DNA from: Amycolatopsis pithecellobii
GTDB lineage: Bacteria > Actinomycetota > Actinomycetes > Mycobacteriales > Pseudonocardiaceae
Length of the DNA: 64,000 bases
NCBI RefSeq assembly: GCF_009707865.1
Contig: NZ_WMBA01000014.1
Coordinates: 1 to 64,000 of the forward strand
Reading direction: 5' to 3'
The notes below the pieces were generated by a model. It was not told the origin of the DNA. It did not search any database and worked only from the letters and a program-made list of their open reading frames with translations. Positions 51,021 through 59,888 of the stretch are shown here, one piece after another; position 1 is the first letter of the stretch; each line of letters begins with the position of its first letter. The translations under genes were made by a program, and so were the position numbers.

Positions 51021-52544
51021 TCAGTCGTTACGCGGAAATCCGAGTTCGAGGCCGCCCTGCTGTCGCCGGGCCGGGTCGCTCCACCGGGTCGTGACGACCT
51101 TGCCGCGCGTGAAGAAGTGCACTCCCTCGGTGCCGTGCGCGTGCGTGTCCCCGAACAACGAATTCTTCCAGCCACCGAAGGAGTAGTAGGCGACGGGAAC
51201 CGGGACCGGAACGTTCACGCCGATCATGCCGACCTTGACGTCCGCCTCGAAGCGCCGGGCCGCCCCTCCGTCGTTGGTGAACACGGCGGTGCCGTTGCCG
51301 TACGGATTGGAATTGATCACCGCGATCGCTTCGTCATACGAGTCGACGCGGATGACCGACAGCACCGGCCCGAAGATTTCCTCGCGATAGATCTCCATTC
51401 CTGTCGAAACGTGGTCGAAGAGAGTCGGGCCGAGCCAGAAACCACCTTCGGCGCCGCGGGCGACCGCGGTGCGCCCGTCGATGACCACCTTGGCACCGGC
51501 ACGTTCACCGGACTCGATGAACGACGCGACACGGTCCCGGTGCGCCCGCGTCACGAGCGGGCCCATGTCGGCTTCTCGCTCCGACGACGCCGGCGAACTG
51601 CCATCGCCGATCACCAGCGTTCGGGTCCGGTCCGCGATACGTGCCACAAGCTCGTCACCGGCGGAGCCCACCGCGACGACGACGCTGATGGCCATGCAAC
51701 GCTCACCGGCGCTCCCGTAGCCGGCGCTGACCGCGGCGTCCGCGGCCAGCTCGAGATCGGCGTCCGGCAACACCACCATGTGGTTCTTGGCTCCGCCGAG
51801 TGCCTGCACCCGCTTGCCGTGTTTGGCCGCCTCTTCGTAGACGTACTGGGCGATCGGCGTCGATCCGACGAAGCTGATCGCCTCCACGTCCGGGCTCCGC
51901 AGCAGCGCGTCAACGGCTTCCTTGTCGCCCTGAAGCACATTGAACACACCGTCGGGCAGGCCGGCCTCCTTCCACAGCCGGGCAATCCAGATGGCTGCCG
52001 ACGGGTCCTTTTCGCTCGGTTTGAGTACCACCGTGTTCCCTGCCGCGATCGCGATCGGGAAAAACCACATCGGGACCATTGCGGGAAAGTTGAACGGCGA
52101 AATGATGCCGACGACGCCGAGTGGATCGCGTTTGGAGTGCACGTCGACGCCTGTCGACACACCTTCGGAATGGCCGCCCTTGAGCAAATGGGCGATACCA
52201 CAGGCGAATTCGACGACTTCCTGCCCTCTGGCGATCTCTCCCTCCGCGTCGGAGAACACTTTTCCGTGTTCCGCGGTGATCAGCGCGGCGAGTTCCGCCC
52301 TGCGGGCGTTGAGCAGTTCGCGGAACGCGAAGACCACGCGGGTCCGGCGGGCCAGCGAAGTCGCGCGCCATTGCGCCGTCGCTGCTTTCGCCTTCGCGAT
52401 GACGTACTCGGCATCGCTCGCCGAAGCCAGTGTCAGGCGCCCGGTGACCTGCCCGGTCGCCGGGTTCGTCACGTCGGACCGTCGATCACTGGTTCCGCTG
52501 TACGGCGCACCACCTGCCCAGTGCGTGATGGTGGTAGTCGTCAT
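51021..52544 (-). CDS. mmsA: CoA-acylating methylmalonate-semialdehyde dehydrogenase-like protein
   Basis: A 507-residue aldehyde dehydrogenase. The catalytic Cys is in YGSAGERCMAISV, the cofactor region has GIISPFNFPAMVPMWFFPIA and KPSEKDPS, and the C-terminus EGVHFFTRGKVVTTRW is typical of the MmsA branch. MmsA enzymes turn a semialdehyde into an acyl-CoA. The ATG with TTTCGCGAAAGGACATACAAG-type upstream sequence (AAAGGA) was chosen. It probably works after the SDR encoded upstream, in alcohol-to-aldehyde-to-CoA-ester order. Confidence 0.89.
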   Translation of the reverse strand: MTTTTITHWAGGAPYSGTSDRRSDVTNPATGQVTGRLTLASASDAEYVIAKAKAATAQWRATSLARRTRVVFAFRELLNARRAELAALITAEHGKVFSDAEGEIARGQEVVEFACGIAHLLKGGHSEGVSTGVDVHSKRDPLGVVGIISPFNFPAMVPMWFFPIAIAAGNTVVLKPSEKDPSAAIWIARLWKEAGLPDGVFNVLQGDKEAVDALLRSPDVEAISFVGSTPIAQYVYEEAAKHGKRVQALGGAKNHMVVLPDADLELAADAAVSAGYGSAGERCMAISVVVAVGSAGDELVARIADRTRTLVIGDGSSPASSEREADMGPLVTRAHRDRVASFIESGERAGAKVVIDGRTAVARGAEGGFWLGPTLFDHVSTGMEIYREEIFGPVLSVIRVDSYDEAIAVINSNPYGNGTAVFTNDGGAARRFEADVKVGMIGVNVPVPVPVAYYSFGGWKNSLFGDTHAHGTEGVHFFTRGKVVTTRWSDPARRQQGGLELGFPRND

Positions 52545-52563
52545 CTTGTATGTCCTTTCGCGA

Positions 52564-53397
52564 CTAGAACTTGGCGTGCCAGCCGCCGTCGACCGGAAGT
52601 TCGATGCCCGTGACGAACCGGGATTCGTCGCTGGCGAGCCAGAGCACGGCATTGGTGATGTCCTCCGACTCGACCCACGGAGTGGGCAGCAACGCGAGCG
52701 CTCGCATGGTCCCGCGTACGTCGTCCACGGTCGGGTTTTCCAGGTCGGGCCGGAAAAGGCGGAAGGTCGCCTGGTTCATGGCCAGCGGCGTGTTCACCGT
52801 CCCCGGTAACACCGCGTTGACCCGGATGTTGAACTCGCCGGCCTCGTTCGCCAAGGTGCGCATCAAGCCGACGACCCCGTGCTTGGCGGCCACGTACGCC
52901 GACGTGTGGCGAAGTCCCCGGATACCGCCGAGCGAACTGGTGAGGACGATGGACCCGCCGCCACCGTCGATGAGGGCCGGCATCGCGGCGCGCACGGTCT
53001 TCCACACACCGAGGAGGTTCACGTCGAGAACGGTGCGCCACACGTCCTCGTGCGTATGCCAGACAGTCCCGCGTTCCCCGCCGATTCCCGCGTTCGCGCA
53101 GACCGTCGTCAACGACCCGAAATTGCCGAGCGCCAGCTGGACGGCCGCGTCGAGCTGGCCGGAGTCGCGGACATCCGCCACCATCGTCTCGATCCGGCCG
53201 CCTTCGGCCTTGACGAGCCGCGCGGTCTCGTCGAGGTCGTCGGGAGTCGGCAGTGGATAGTCGATGTGGTCGTAGGTCGTGCAGGCGTCGAGCGCCACGA
53301 TGGCCGCGCCCTCCTGAGCCAGCCGGACCGCGTGCGCCCTTCCTTGCCCGCGTGCGGCCCCCGTGATCAGCGCGACCTTTCCCGTCATCCGCCCCAT
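52564..53397 (-). CDS. Mycofactocin-type SDR family oxidoreductase (first)
   Basis: A 277-residue SDR with the cofactor loop GAARGQGRAHAVRLAQEG and a long insertion after beta 2 (ALDACTTYDHIDYPLPTPDDL), features of the mycofactocin-coupled SDR group that keep NAD bound. Catalytic residues are in LTSSLGG and SAYVAAKHG. The ATG follows GAGGAGG. Mycofactocin biosynthesis genes are not in the window. A double GTATAC-like palindrome lies about 40 bases upstream. Confidence 0.87.
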   Translation of the reverse strand: MGRMTGKVALITGAARGQGRAHAVRLAQEGAAIVALDACTTYDHIDYPLPTPDDLDETARLVKAEGGRIETMVADVRDSGQLDAAVQLALGNFGSLTTVCANAGIGGERGTVWHTHEDVWRTVLDVNLLGVWKTVRAAMPALIDGGGGSIVLTSSLGGIRGLRHTSAYVAAKHGVVGLMRTLANEAGEFNIRVNAVLPGTVNTPLAMNQATFRLFRPDLENPTVDDVRGTMRALALLPTPWVESEDITNAVLWLASDESRFVTGIELPVDGGWHAKF

Positions 53398-53437
53398 TGC
53401 CGCCTCCTCGTCGAGTATCGATCCCCGTCTTCCACAA

Positions 53438-53459
53438 ATGTATACATTCATGTAGACAT
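53438..53459. promoter_or_regulatory. Double palindrome upstream of SDR gene
   Basis: ATGTATACAT (53438-53447) and ATGTAGACAT (53450-53459) are two adjacent 10-base near-palindromes separated by TC, 41-62 bases upstream of the SDR ATG at 53397. The pattern resembles GntR/FadR operators and is related to the sites at 35096, 43440 and 58975. Confidence 0.6.
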
Positions 53460-53466
53460 TTTCAAG

Positions 53467-54300
53467 TCACGGAATTCCCTGACCACCGTCGACGGGAACC
53501 ACGGTTCCCGTCACGAAGCGGGCGTCGTCCGACGACAGGTACAGAACGGTGCGCGTGATATCGTCCGGCTCGAGGTAGGGCTGCCCCATGGGGTTCTGAC
53601 TGGTCGCGAGCGCCTCGAAGTCCTCTTTGGACGGAGAGTCGACGCCAGGAAAGTAGACTCCGTACACAAAGGGATTGATGATCATGTCGGTGTTCACGTT
53701 GCCCGGTGCGATCAGGTTGACGCGAATCCCGTGTGCTCCCAGCTCCCGCGCGGCCGTCCTGACCATTCCGACAAGGCCGTGCTTCGCCGCCACGTACGGC
53801 GAGAGGTTCGCGAGCCCCTTGAGGGAAGCGCCCGACCCGGTGACGGTCACCACGCCACGGACGCCGTCCTCGATCATGGCTGCCACGCCGTATTTGAGGA
53901 CCCGCCAGGCACCGATCAGATCGATGTCGACGACATCGCGGTAGGTGTCGTCGTCGATTTCCCACGACGGCGCGAAATGTCCGATGATGCCGGCGTTGGC
54001 GAGCACGACGTCGATGTGCCCGAAGCGGTCCCGTGCCCGCCTGAACACGTCCGCGACTTGAGCCGCGTCGCGGACGTCCGCCTGCACGAACAGAGCCTCG
54101 CTCCCCAGCGCCTCGACCTTACCGGCGGTCTCGGCCAGATCATCCGGCGAGGCGAGCGCGATGGGCGTGCTCTCGACGGGGCCACAGATGTCGAAACCGA
54201 CGACGTTGGCGCCCTCCGCCGCGAATCCCAGTGCATGCGAACGCCCCTGGCCCCGGGCCGCGCCCGAGATCACCACGGTCTTTCCTTCGAATCGTTTCAC
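53467..54300 (-). CDS. Mycofactocin-type SDR family oxidoreductase (second)
   Basis: A 277-residue paralog of the SDR at 52564-53397: GAARGQGRSHALGFAAEG loop, FDICGPVESTPIALASPDDL insertion, catalytic VTGSGASLKG and SPYVAAKHG, and the C-terminal PVDGGQGIP. The start is a GTG directly before KRFEGKTVVISG. It lies 21 bases after the cyclase gene. Together with the first SDR it suggests oxidation of more than one alcohol in the same pathway. Confidence 0.88.
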   Translation of the reverse strand: MKRFEGKTVVISGAARGQGRSHALGFAAEGANVVGFDICGPVESTPIALASPDDLAETAGKVEALGSEALFVQADVRDAAQVADVFRRARDRFGHIDVVLANAGIIGHFAPSWEIDDDTYRDVVDIDLIGAWRVLKYGVAAMIEDGVRGVVTVTGSGASLKGLANLSPYVAAKHGLVGMVRTAARELGAHGIRVNLIAPGNVNTDMIINPFVYGVYFPGVDSPSKEDFEALATSQNPMGQPYLEPDDITRTVLYLSSDDARFVTGTVVPVDGGQGIP

Positions 54301-54321
54301 GCGACAACTCCCGTCCGAGAT

Positions 54322-55278
54322 CTATTTGACGGCCACGGCGTTGGCCATCGAGGCGATCCCGCCCTCCTTGTTCATCAGGGCACTCACCACCTGGCAGCTG
54401 TACCGTTCGTCGTCCGCGCAGTCGGCGGCGAGCCGGTCGAGGTCCCAGAGCTCACCGATCGGGATCCCGAGCAGGGGAATGAGTGCGGTATGCAGGAAAC
54501 GCTCCTCCGCCGCATCGGGATCCTCCATCAGCACCCCCGGATCGGCCTTCGGCGGCCAGACCTCAAGGCCCATGTTGTCCCCGGCGATGAGACTCGGATG
54601 CAGATCCCACAGCACCTGTGCCATCTCCTCGCCCTGGGCCAGTCCCGGCATGCGGAGCTCGGTGGTGAACGCCTCGCGTCCGGCCGGCCCGAGCCCGCGG
54701 TACCAGGTGAGGAATCCGGTGCGAATCAACAGGATGTCGCCCGGCTCGACGGTGCTTCCCTGTGCGTCGAGGGTGGCGACCAGATCGTGCGGGGTGATGG
54801 GGTCCGTGGTCCCGTGCGCCAGCGGACGTCCCTGCCGCTCCCGCCACGCGGCCACGTCAGCGAGTACGCCGCGCGTGGCGATCCCCCGCCGTGCCCAGTG
54901 ATGGATGCCGTGCTGCTCGCGGTCCAAGCCGTTGTAGAAGCCCAGCTTCGGGTGTTTCACATGGGCGAAACCGTCCACTTGCGAACTCGCCTGAGGGTTG
55001 AACAGGTTGTACTCGTCGTCGTTCCCCAGCCCCTCCGCGACGGGTACGACGCGATAGTCGAGAGCCGGACGGCCGCTCAGCGGCGGGTCAGGAAGCTCGA
55101 GCTCAAGGTTCAGCGGAAAGACGAATCCTTTGTGGACTTCCGCGGCACCCGCCCTCGTCCGATCCTCCGTGATGAGGTTGAGCGCGCCGAAGCGGTCGTC
55201 CGGCCCCCACAGTCCCCACGACGAACGTGTCCCGTCGCGGACCGGCAGCTCGGCGTATTTCGGGAGTGCGGTACTCAT
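54322..55278 (-). CDS. Cyclase family protein with variant metal motif
   Basis: A 318-residue cyclase/dehydrase-family protein: RSSWGLWGPDDRFGALNLITEDR at the N-terminus (landmark WGPDDRFGALN), the active-site segment QASSQVDGFAHVKHP in place of the classical HxGTHxD, GDILLIRTGFLTWYRG and AGDNMGLEVWP. The substitution of the first His pair is characteristic of a subgroup of this family rather than obvious damage. The ATG overlaps the permease stop (ATGA), so it is co-translated with the sugar-type importer. Confidence 0.85.
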   Translation of the reverse strand: MSTALPKYAELPVRDGTRSSWGLWGPDDRFGALNLITEDRTRAGAAEVHKGFVFPLNLELELPDPPLSGRPALDYRVVPVAEGLGNDDEYNLFNPQASSQVDGFAHVKHPKLGFYNGLDREQHGIHHWARRGIATRGVLADVAAWRERQGRPLAHGTTDPITPHDLVATLDAQGSTVEPGDILLIRTGFLTWYRGLGPAGREAFTTELRMPGLAQGEEMAQVLWDLHPSLIAGDNMGLEVWPPKADPGVLMEDPDAAEERFLHTALIPLLGIPIGELWDLDRLAADCADDERYSCQVVSALMNKEGGIASMANAVAVK

Positions 55279-56327
55279 GAAGATTCCTTTCGAGACTGAC
55301 GCGAGCGCCGCATCAGCATCCGCCCGCCCGAGAGCCGGTCGCCGAAAACGGCGAGCACCAAGATCGCGCCGGTCAGCACCTGCTGCCAGAAACTCGGGAT
55401 CCCGGCAAGGCTGAGACCGTTCTGCAGCACTCCGATGAACACCACGCCCAGCACGGTGCCGCCGACGCCGCCCGCCCCGCCGGCGAGGCTTGCGCCACCG
55501 AGGAAAACCGCCGCAATCGCCATCAACGGGAGGGCCGGGTCGACGGTGGGAGAAGCGACGCCGATCTGCCCGACCAGCAGCAGACCACCGATCGCCGAGC
55601 ACAGGCCCGCCCCCGCGAAGACTCCGATCACGACTCGTTCGACACGAATACCGGACAGCCGCGCGGCGGCTTCGTTTCCCCCCACGGCATAGACGTCCCG
55701 GCCGTACATCGTGAAGTTCTGGATGTACGCCGCGACGAGCACGACCACTGCCGTGACCCAGATCGGTGCCGGTATCCCGAGGACATCGTCACGTGCGACG
55801 GCGTCGACCAGGCCGCTGGTCACGAAGACCGACTTGGTGTCGGACCAGAGATTGACCACGCCGGTGAATGCCGTCATCGAAGCGAGCGTGACGACCAGGA
55901 AGGACAATCGCAGCCTGCCGACGAGAAATCCGTTCACCAGGCCGCCCAGCGCCGTCCCGAACACCAGCATCAGCACGACGGCCGACCAGCCCGGCAGACC
56001 GGCATCCAGTGCCTTGCCCAGCAGGTAACCGGACAACGTGGCGATCGCCGCGACCGACAGATCCGCCGCGCCGCTGAGCAGGACGAACGTCTGGCCGATG
56101 GAGATAACGGCGAGCACCGACGTACCGACCAGCAGGTTGATCAGGTTGTCGCCATCGAGAAACATCGGTTGTGTGATGGCGAAAACGGCGATCAGCACGA
56201 TGTCCACCACCAGGACCGGTCTTGCCCGGCGCGAGGAATTCCAGATCCTGCCACGAATGTCCGCGTAGCCGCGCTGGTTCGAAACCGCGCCGACAGTGGT
56301 GGATTCGGTCTCAGTCGACTGGCTCAT
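55275..56327 (-). CDS. Ribose-type ABC transporter permease (RbsC-like)
   Basis: A 350-residue membrane permease of the BPD_transp_2 family: about ten helices including FLDGDNLINLLVGTSVLAVISIGQT, LSGAADLSVAAIATLSGYLLG, the SFLVVTLASM and GRDVYAVGGNEAAARLSGI loops, and a Gly-rich last part (GGASLAGGAGGVGGTVLGV). The ATG follows AGGGAGG and overlaps the ATPase gene end by 17 bases. It serves the importer with the frameshifted ATPase and the lipoprotein. Confidence 0.9.
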   Translation of the reverse strand: MSQSTETESTTVGAVSNQRGYADIRGRIWNSSRRARPVLVVDIVLIAVFAITQPMFLDGDNLINLLVGTSVLAVISIGQTFVLLSGAADLSVAAIATLSGYLLGKALDAGLPGWSAVVLMLVFGTALGGLVNGFLVGRLRLSFLVVTLASMTAFTGVVNLWSDTKSVFVTSGLVDAVARDDVLGIPAPIWVTAVVVLVAAYIQNFTMYGRDVYAVGGNEAAARLSGIRVERVVIGVFAGAGLCSAIGGLLLVGQIGVASPTVDPALPLMAIAAVFLGGASLAGGAGGVGGTVLGVVFIGVLQNGLSLAGIPSFWQQVLTGAILVLAVFGDRLSGGRMLMRRSRQSRKESS

Positions 56328-57842
56328 GCGCACCCTCCCTCGACAAACGCGTGACGAGGCCGAGCGTGGCCTCACCCGCACTCACTTCGGCCACCACGCG
56401 CCGCCGGGCCATCACCAGGATCCGGTCGCACACGCCGAGCAGCTCTTCGTTCTCCGACGAGCTGACCAATACGGCCGCGCCGGCATCAGCCACCTCCCGG
56501 AGGAGGGCATGGATTTCCATTTTCGCTCCGACGTCCACGCCGCGAGTCGGTTCGTCGAGAAGCAGGATGTGCTTGTCGTCGGCCAGCCACTTTCCCAGAC
56601 TGACTTTCTGCTGGTTGCCACCGCTGAGAGTGCCGACAGGCGCACGCGGGGATTTCATGCGAAGCCGCGTCTGCGTGACGAGTTTGCCGATCAGGTCCTG
56701 TTCACGGCCGACGGCCGGTCTCATCCAGCGCTTTCTGGCCAGCGTCCCGACCATGCTCGCATTGCCACGAATGCTCATGGACAACACCAATCCGCGCCCT
56801 TTGCGATCGGGTGGGAGATAAGCCACGCCCGCATCGATCGCCGCACGGGCATTTTTCGGTTCGAACGATTCCCCGCGGACCGAAACAGTCCCTGCCGAGA
56901 CCGGGCGCTCACCGAAAAGACTTTCGAGCAATTCGCTTCGGCCGGCACCTTCCAGCCCGCAAGACCGACGATCTCGCCGTACCGGACGGAAAGGCTGACG
57001 TCCTGGAATGCGTTCGGCGCGGACAGCTCCGACACTTCGAGCGCCGTGGCGCCGAGGACCGGTTCCCGCCTGCTCGACAATTCCTGATCGCGGGAGGCTT
57101 TCACCGCACCGAGCATGGCGGTGACCAACGTTTCCGGTGACTGCGTCGCGGCAGGCCCGGAGTAGGCGACCTCGCCGTCTCTGAGAATGGTGATCCGGTC
57201 GGCGATCGCGAACACCTCGGGCATCCGATGCGAAACGAAGATGACGACAACGCCTTCGCCTCGCAGTTCACCGATCGTCCTCAGCAAGGCCTCGGCCTCG
57301 TCGGCGGCCAGTGAACTGGTGGGCTCGTCGAGGATCAGGATCCTCGCCCTCATCGACAGCGCCCGTGCGATCTCGACGATCTGAAGCTGATCCGCACGCA
57401 GTTCCCGCGCGGGTGTCCGAGGATCGATGCGGGCGCCGAGCCGGTTCAGACACCGGCGTGCCATGGCCATGGACGCGCCGCGGTCGACGCCCCACCAGCG
57501 CCGGTCGAGTCTGCCCAGCATGACGTTCTCCCCCGCGGTGAGATCCATGGCGATCGAGGTCTCCTGGGAGACCATGCAGATACCATGCGCGATCGCGTCC
57601 GCGGGGCTGCGGAAGACGACCCGGCGCCCGTCGAGGAAGATCTCGCCCTCTTCGGGAACCGCCTGTCCCGAAAGGACACCGAGCAGGGTCGATTTGCCCG
57701 AGCCGTTTTCCCCGCCCAGCGCATGGACCTCTCCCGGCGCCGCGACCGTGAGACCGGCGTCCTTCAATGCCACCAAGCTGCCGTAACTCTTACGTATGCC
57801 CCGCAGTTCCAGTACCGGGTGTCGGGTATTCATGTTGTTCAT
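56311..57842 (-). pseudogene. Ribose-type ABC transporter ATPase (RbsA-like), frameshifted
   Basis: Two overlapping frames together make a normal RbsA-type protein of about 510 residues. The first (from ATG 57842, GGAGG upstream) has Walker A GENGSGKST, LILDEPTSSLAADE and runs to GEIVGLAG, then reads nonsense. The second frame continues GLEGAGRSELLESLFG and includes LSGGNQQK and LLLDEPTRGVDVGA. The break is at about 56953-56957, where one base (GGGC-TGG, expected GGGCCTGG) seems missing. Either the importer is inactive or this is a sequencing error. Confidence 0.85.
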
Positions 57843-57874
57843 GGTTCCGAGCCTCCACATGCGACAGACGAGAC

Positions 57875-58948
57875 TCAGCCGACGACGGGCACGCTCTCGT
57901 AGTTGTCCTTGGTCACCAGCGTCCCGCCACCAGTGGTGACGATCCGCGGCAACGTTCCCTGGGCGGTTCCGGCAAAGTACGCGGCCTGGGCCGCGAACCT
58001 GCCGAGGTCCTCCCAGTCCCACCGGACGCTGCAACTGCCGTTCTTCGTGGAGACGGCCTGATAGCCGTTCTTGTCGTAGTCGTTGGCGCACACGAAGACC
58101 TGCCGCCTGTTCAGCTGACGCGCGGCTACCAGTACGCCCGAGGTCACCGCGTCGGTGAAGGAAACGACGGCCTGGATGTCCGGATTGCGTTGCAGCATCC
58201 CGGTTCCGGCGACCTGGCCCGCGTTGACGGTCAGCTCGGACACGTCCGCGCGCTGTGCGATCTTGAGCCCGAACTGTTCGGCCCAGTACGCGGTGCGGTC
58301 GACGCCGTACTTGACCGAGTCACTCGGCACACCGTATCCGAGCACACCAATCTCGGCGCCCTTCGGCAGGTTCATGGCCAGGTGTTGGGCTTTTTCGAAG
58401 GCCGCGCGGTCCAGCCCGAACGTCACGTCACTGACGACGCCGGGAAGCAGCGGCCTTGTCGTGTCTCCCGGGGAGCCGATGGTGATCACGGCGATGCCCG
58501 CGGCCTTCGCGTCGAGGAAGGCGGGCGCCATCGCGGTTTCGACCAGCGGCTGGACGATGATCGCCTGGACGTGCTGGGCGACGAGTTGCTTGAACTGGTT
58601 CAGCTGCTTCTGCGGATCCCCTCCCGCGTCGAGGAGAGTGACCTTGCCCCCGAGGTCTTCGATCGTCTTGCGCGCCTGGTCTGCCGCGAGCGCGACGCCG
58701 GGCACCTGGCATGCGGCACAGGCGATCCCGACGTCGACCGGAGCACCGGTCCGCACGGGGTCCGGGTACCGCGTCGGCAGGTTCGCTTCCGGTCCCGGGT
58801 ACGGCACGGCGGCGGTCAACGCCTTCGGACCGTCACCTGCCGGCTGCGCCGCCCCACCGGACTTGCCGCAAGCGGCGACGGACATCGACAGCGCGGCAAC
58901 AAGAACGCCGGCGGCGAATCGGCGGATCTTGGCAGTTCGAGTGGACAT
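57875..58948 (-). CDS. Sugar-type ABC transporter substrate-binding lipoprotein
   Basis: A 357-residue periplasmic-binding-protein-1-like lipoprotein. The signal peptide ends in the lipobox SMSVAACG at about residue 27. The body has the type I SBP pattern: QARKTIEDLGGKVTLLDAGGDPQKQLNQFKQLVAQHVQAIIV (landmark GGDPQKQLNQ), AGIAVITIGSPGD and AVVSFTDAVTSGVL. First gene of the importer operon, with an inverted repeat 27-48 bases upstream. The ligand may be a non-sugar compound, given its neighbours. Confidence 0.89.
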   Translation of the reverse strand: MSTRTAKIRRFAAGVLVAALSMSVAACGKSGGAAQPAGDGPKALTAAVPYPGPEANLPTRYPDPVRTGAPVDVGIACAACQVPGVALAADQARKTIEDLGGKVTLLDAGGDPQKQLNQFKQLVAQHVQAIIVQPLVETAMAPAFLDAKAAGIAVITIGSPGDTTRPLLPGVVSDVTFGLDRAAFEKAQHLAMNLPKGAEIGVLGYGVPSDSVKYGVDRTAYWAEQFGLKIAQRADVSELTVNAGQVAGTGMLQRNPDIQAVVSFTDAVTSGVLVAARQLNRRQVFVCANDYDKNGYQAVSTKNGSCSVRWDWEDLGRFAAQAAYFAGTAQGTLPRIVTTGGGTLVTKDNYESVPVVG

Positions 58949-58974
58949 CTTCGTCTCTCTGTTCGCTCGGACCC

Positions 58975-58996
58975 GTATGCATTCTTAATTGCATAC
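58975..58996. promoter_or_regulatory. Inverted repeat upstream of the sugar-type importer
   Basis: GTATGCA (58975-58981) and TGCATAC (58990-58996) form perfect 7-base arms with an 8-base AT-rich spacer, 27-48 bases upstream of the binding-protein start. The half-site TGCATAC is the same as in the elements at 35096 and 43440, suggesting one regulator for these promoters. Confidence 0.62.
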
Positions 58997-59078
58997 AAAA
59001 AGATAGGCATCAAAGTATGGCAGGGGCACCGGATCGTCAAGGGCGCCAGGTGTCGGTTCGGTATCTCTGGCTTTCGCC

Positions 59079-59888
59079 TCAGTACATGATCATGCCGGCG
59101 GTGACGTTCACGTCCTGGCCGGTCATGTGCCGCGCGTGGTCGGACGCGAGGAACAAGGCCACGTTCAACACGCTCTCGGGGGCGACCTGCGTGTGCAGCG
59201 GCGAAAGGGCCAGAACCTGTTGTTTCGCCTCGTCGACCGTGATCCCGCGGGCTTTCGCCTGTGCGGCGAACACCTCGTCGACCCGCTCACCGGCGACGTT
59301 CGCCGGCAGGATGCAGTTCACCCGGATGCCGCTCGGCCCCAATTCCAGCGCCAGTGTCCTGGTCATCCCGATCATGCCCATTTTCGTGGCCGCATATGAG
59401 GACCGTTGCGCGAACGGCGTCTTTCCGTTGACGGAACCGATGTTCACGATCGCCCCGCCGCCGCGGCGCCTCATGGCCGGGACAACACCCCGGATCGCCA
59501 GGAAGGCGCTGGTGAGATTGACCGCGATCGTCTCGTTCCAGCCCTCCAGCGGGGTCTCCTCGATGGGAGCCGTCGGCCCGGGGATACCGACATTGTTGAC
59601 GAGGACGTCGACACCGCCGAATTCCCGCATCATGGCGTCGAGCATCGCGTCGACCTCAGCGGGTTTCGCCAGATCCGCGGCGAAAGCGCGGCCTTCGTGC
59701 CCGGCGCCGGCGATTTCGTGCTCCAGATCCTTGAGCTCCGCTTCGCGACGGGCCACGAACATGGTTCTGGCGCCGGCGGCGGCGAAACCCTTCACCAATA
59801 CGCGGCCGATACCGCGCGAGGCACCCGTGACGAGCACGACCTTGTCCGCGTAGCCGACCGGCAGGACCGGCACGCCGACAGGTGTCAC
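59079..59888 (-). CDS. SDR-family oxidoreductase
   Basis: A 269-residue classical SDR: GASRGIGRVLVKGFAAAG cofactor loop with FVARRE after beta 2 (Arg pair suggests NADP), NNVGIPGP, active-site Ser in NIGSVNG and SSYAATKMG for Tyr/Lys. The GTG start overlaps the cupin stop (GTGA) with GAGGG upstream. Last gene of the operon Mo hydroxylase L-M-S, cupin, SDR. Confidence 0.88.
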   Translation of the reverse strand: MTPVGVPVLPVGYADKVVLVTGASRGIGRVLVKGFAAAGARTMFVARREAELKDLEHEIAGAGHEGRAFAADLAKPAEVDAMLDAMMREFGGVDVLVNNVGIPGPTAPIEETPLEGWNETIAVNLTSAFLAIRGVVPAMRRRGGGAIVNIGSVNGKTPFAQRSSYAATKMGMIGMTRTLALELGPSGIRVNCILPANVAGERVDEVFAAQAKARGITVDEAKQQVLALSPLHTQVAPESVLNVALFLASDHARHMTGQDVNVTAGMIMY

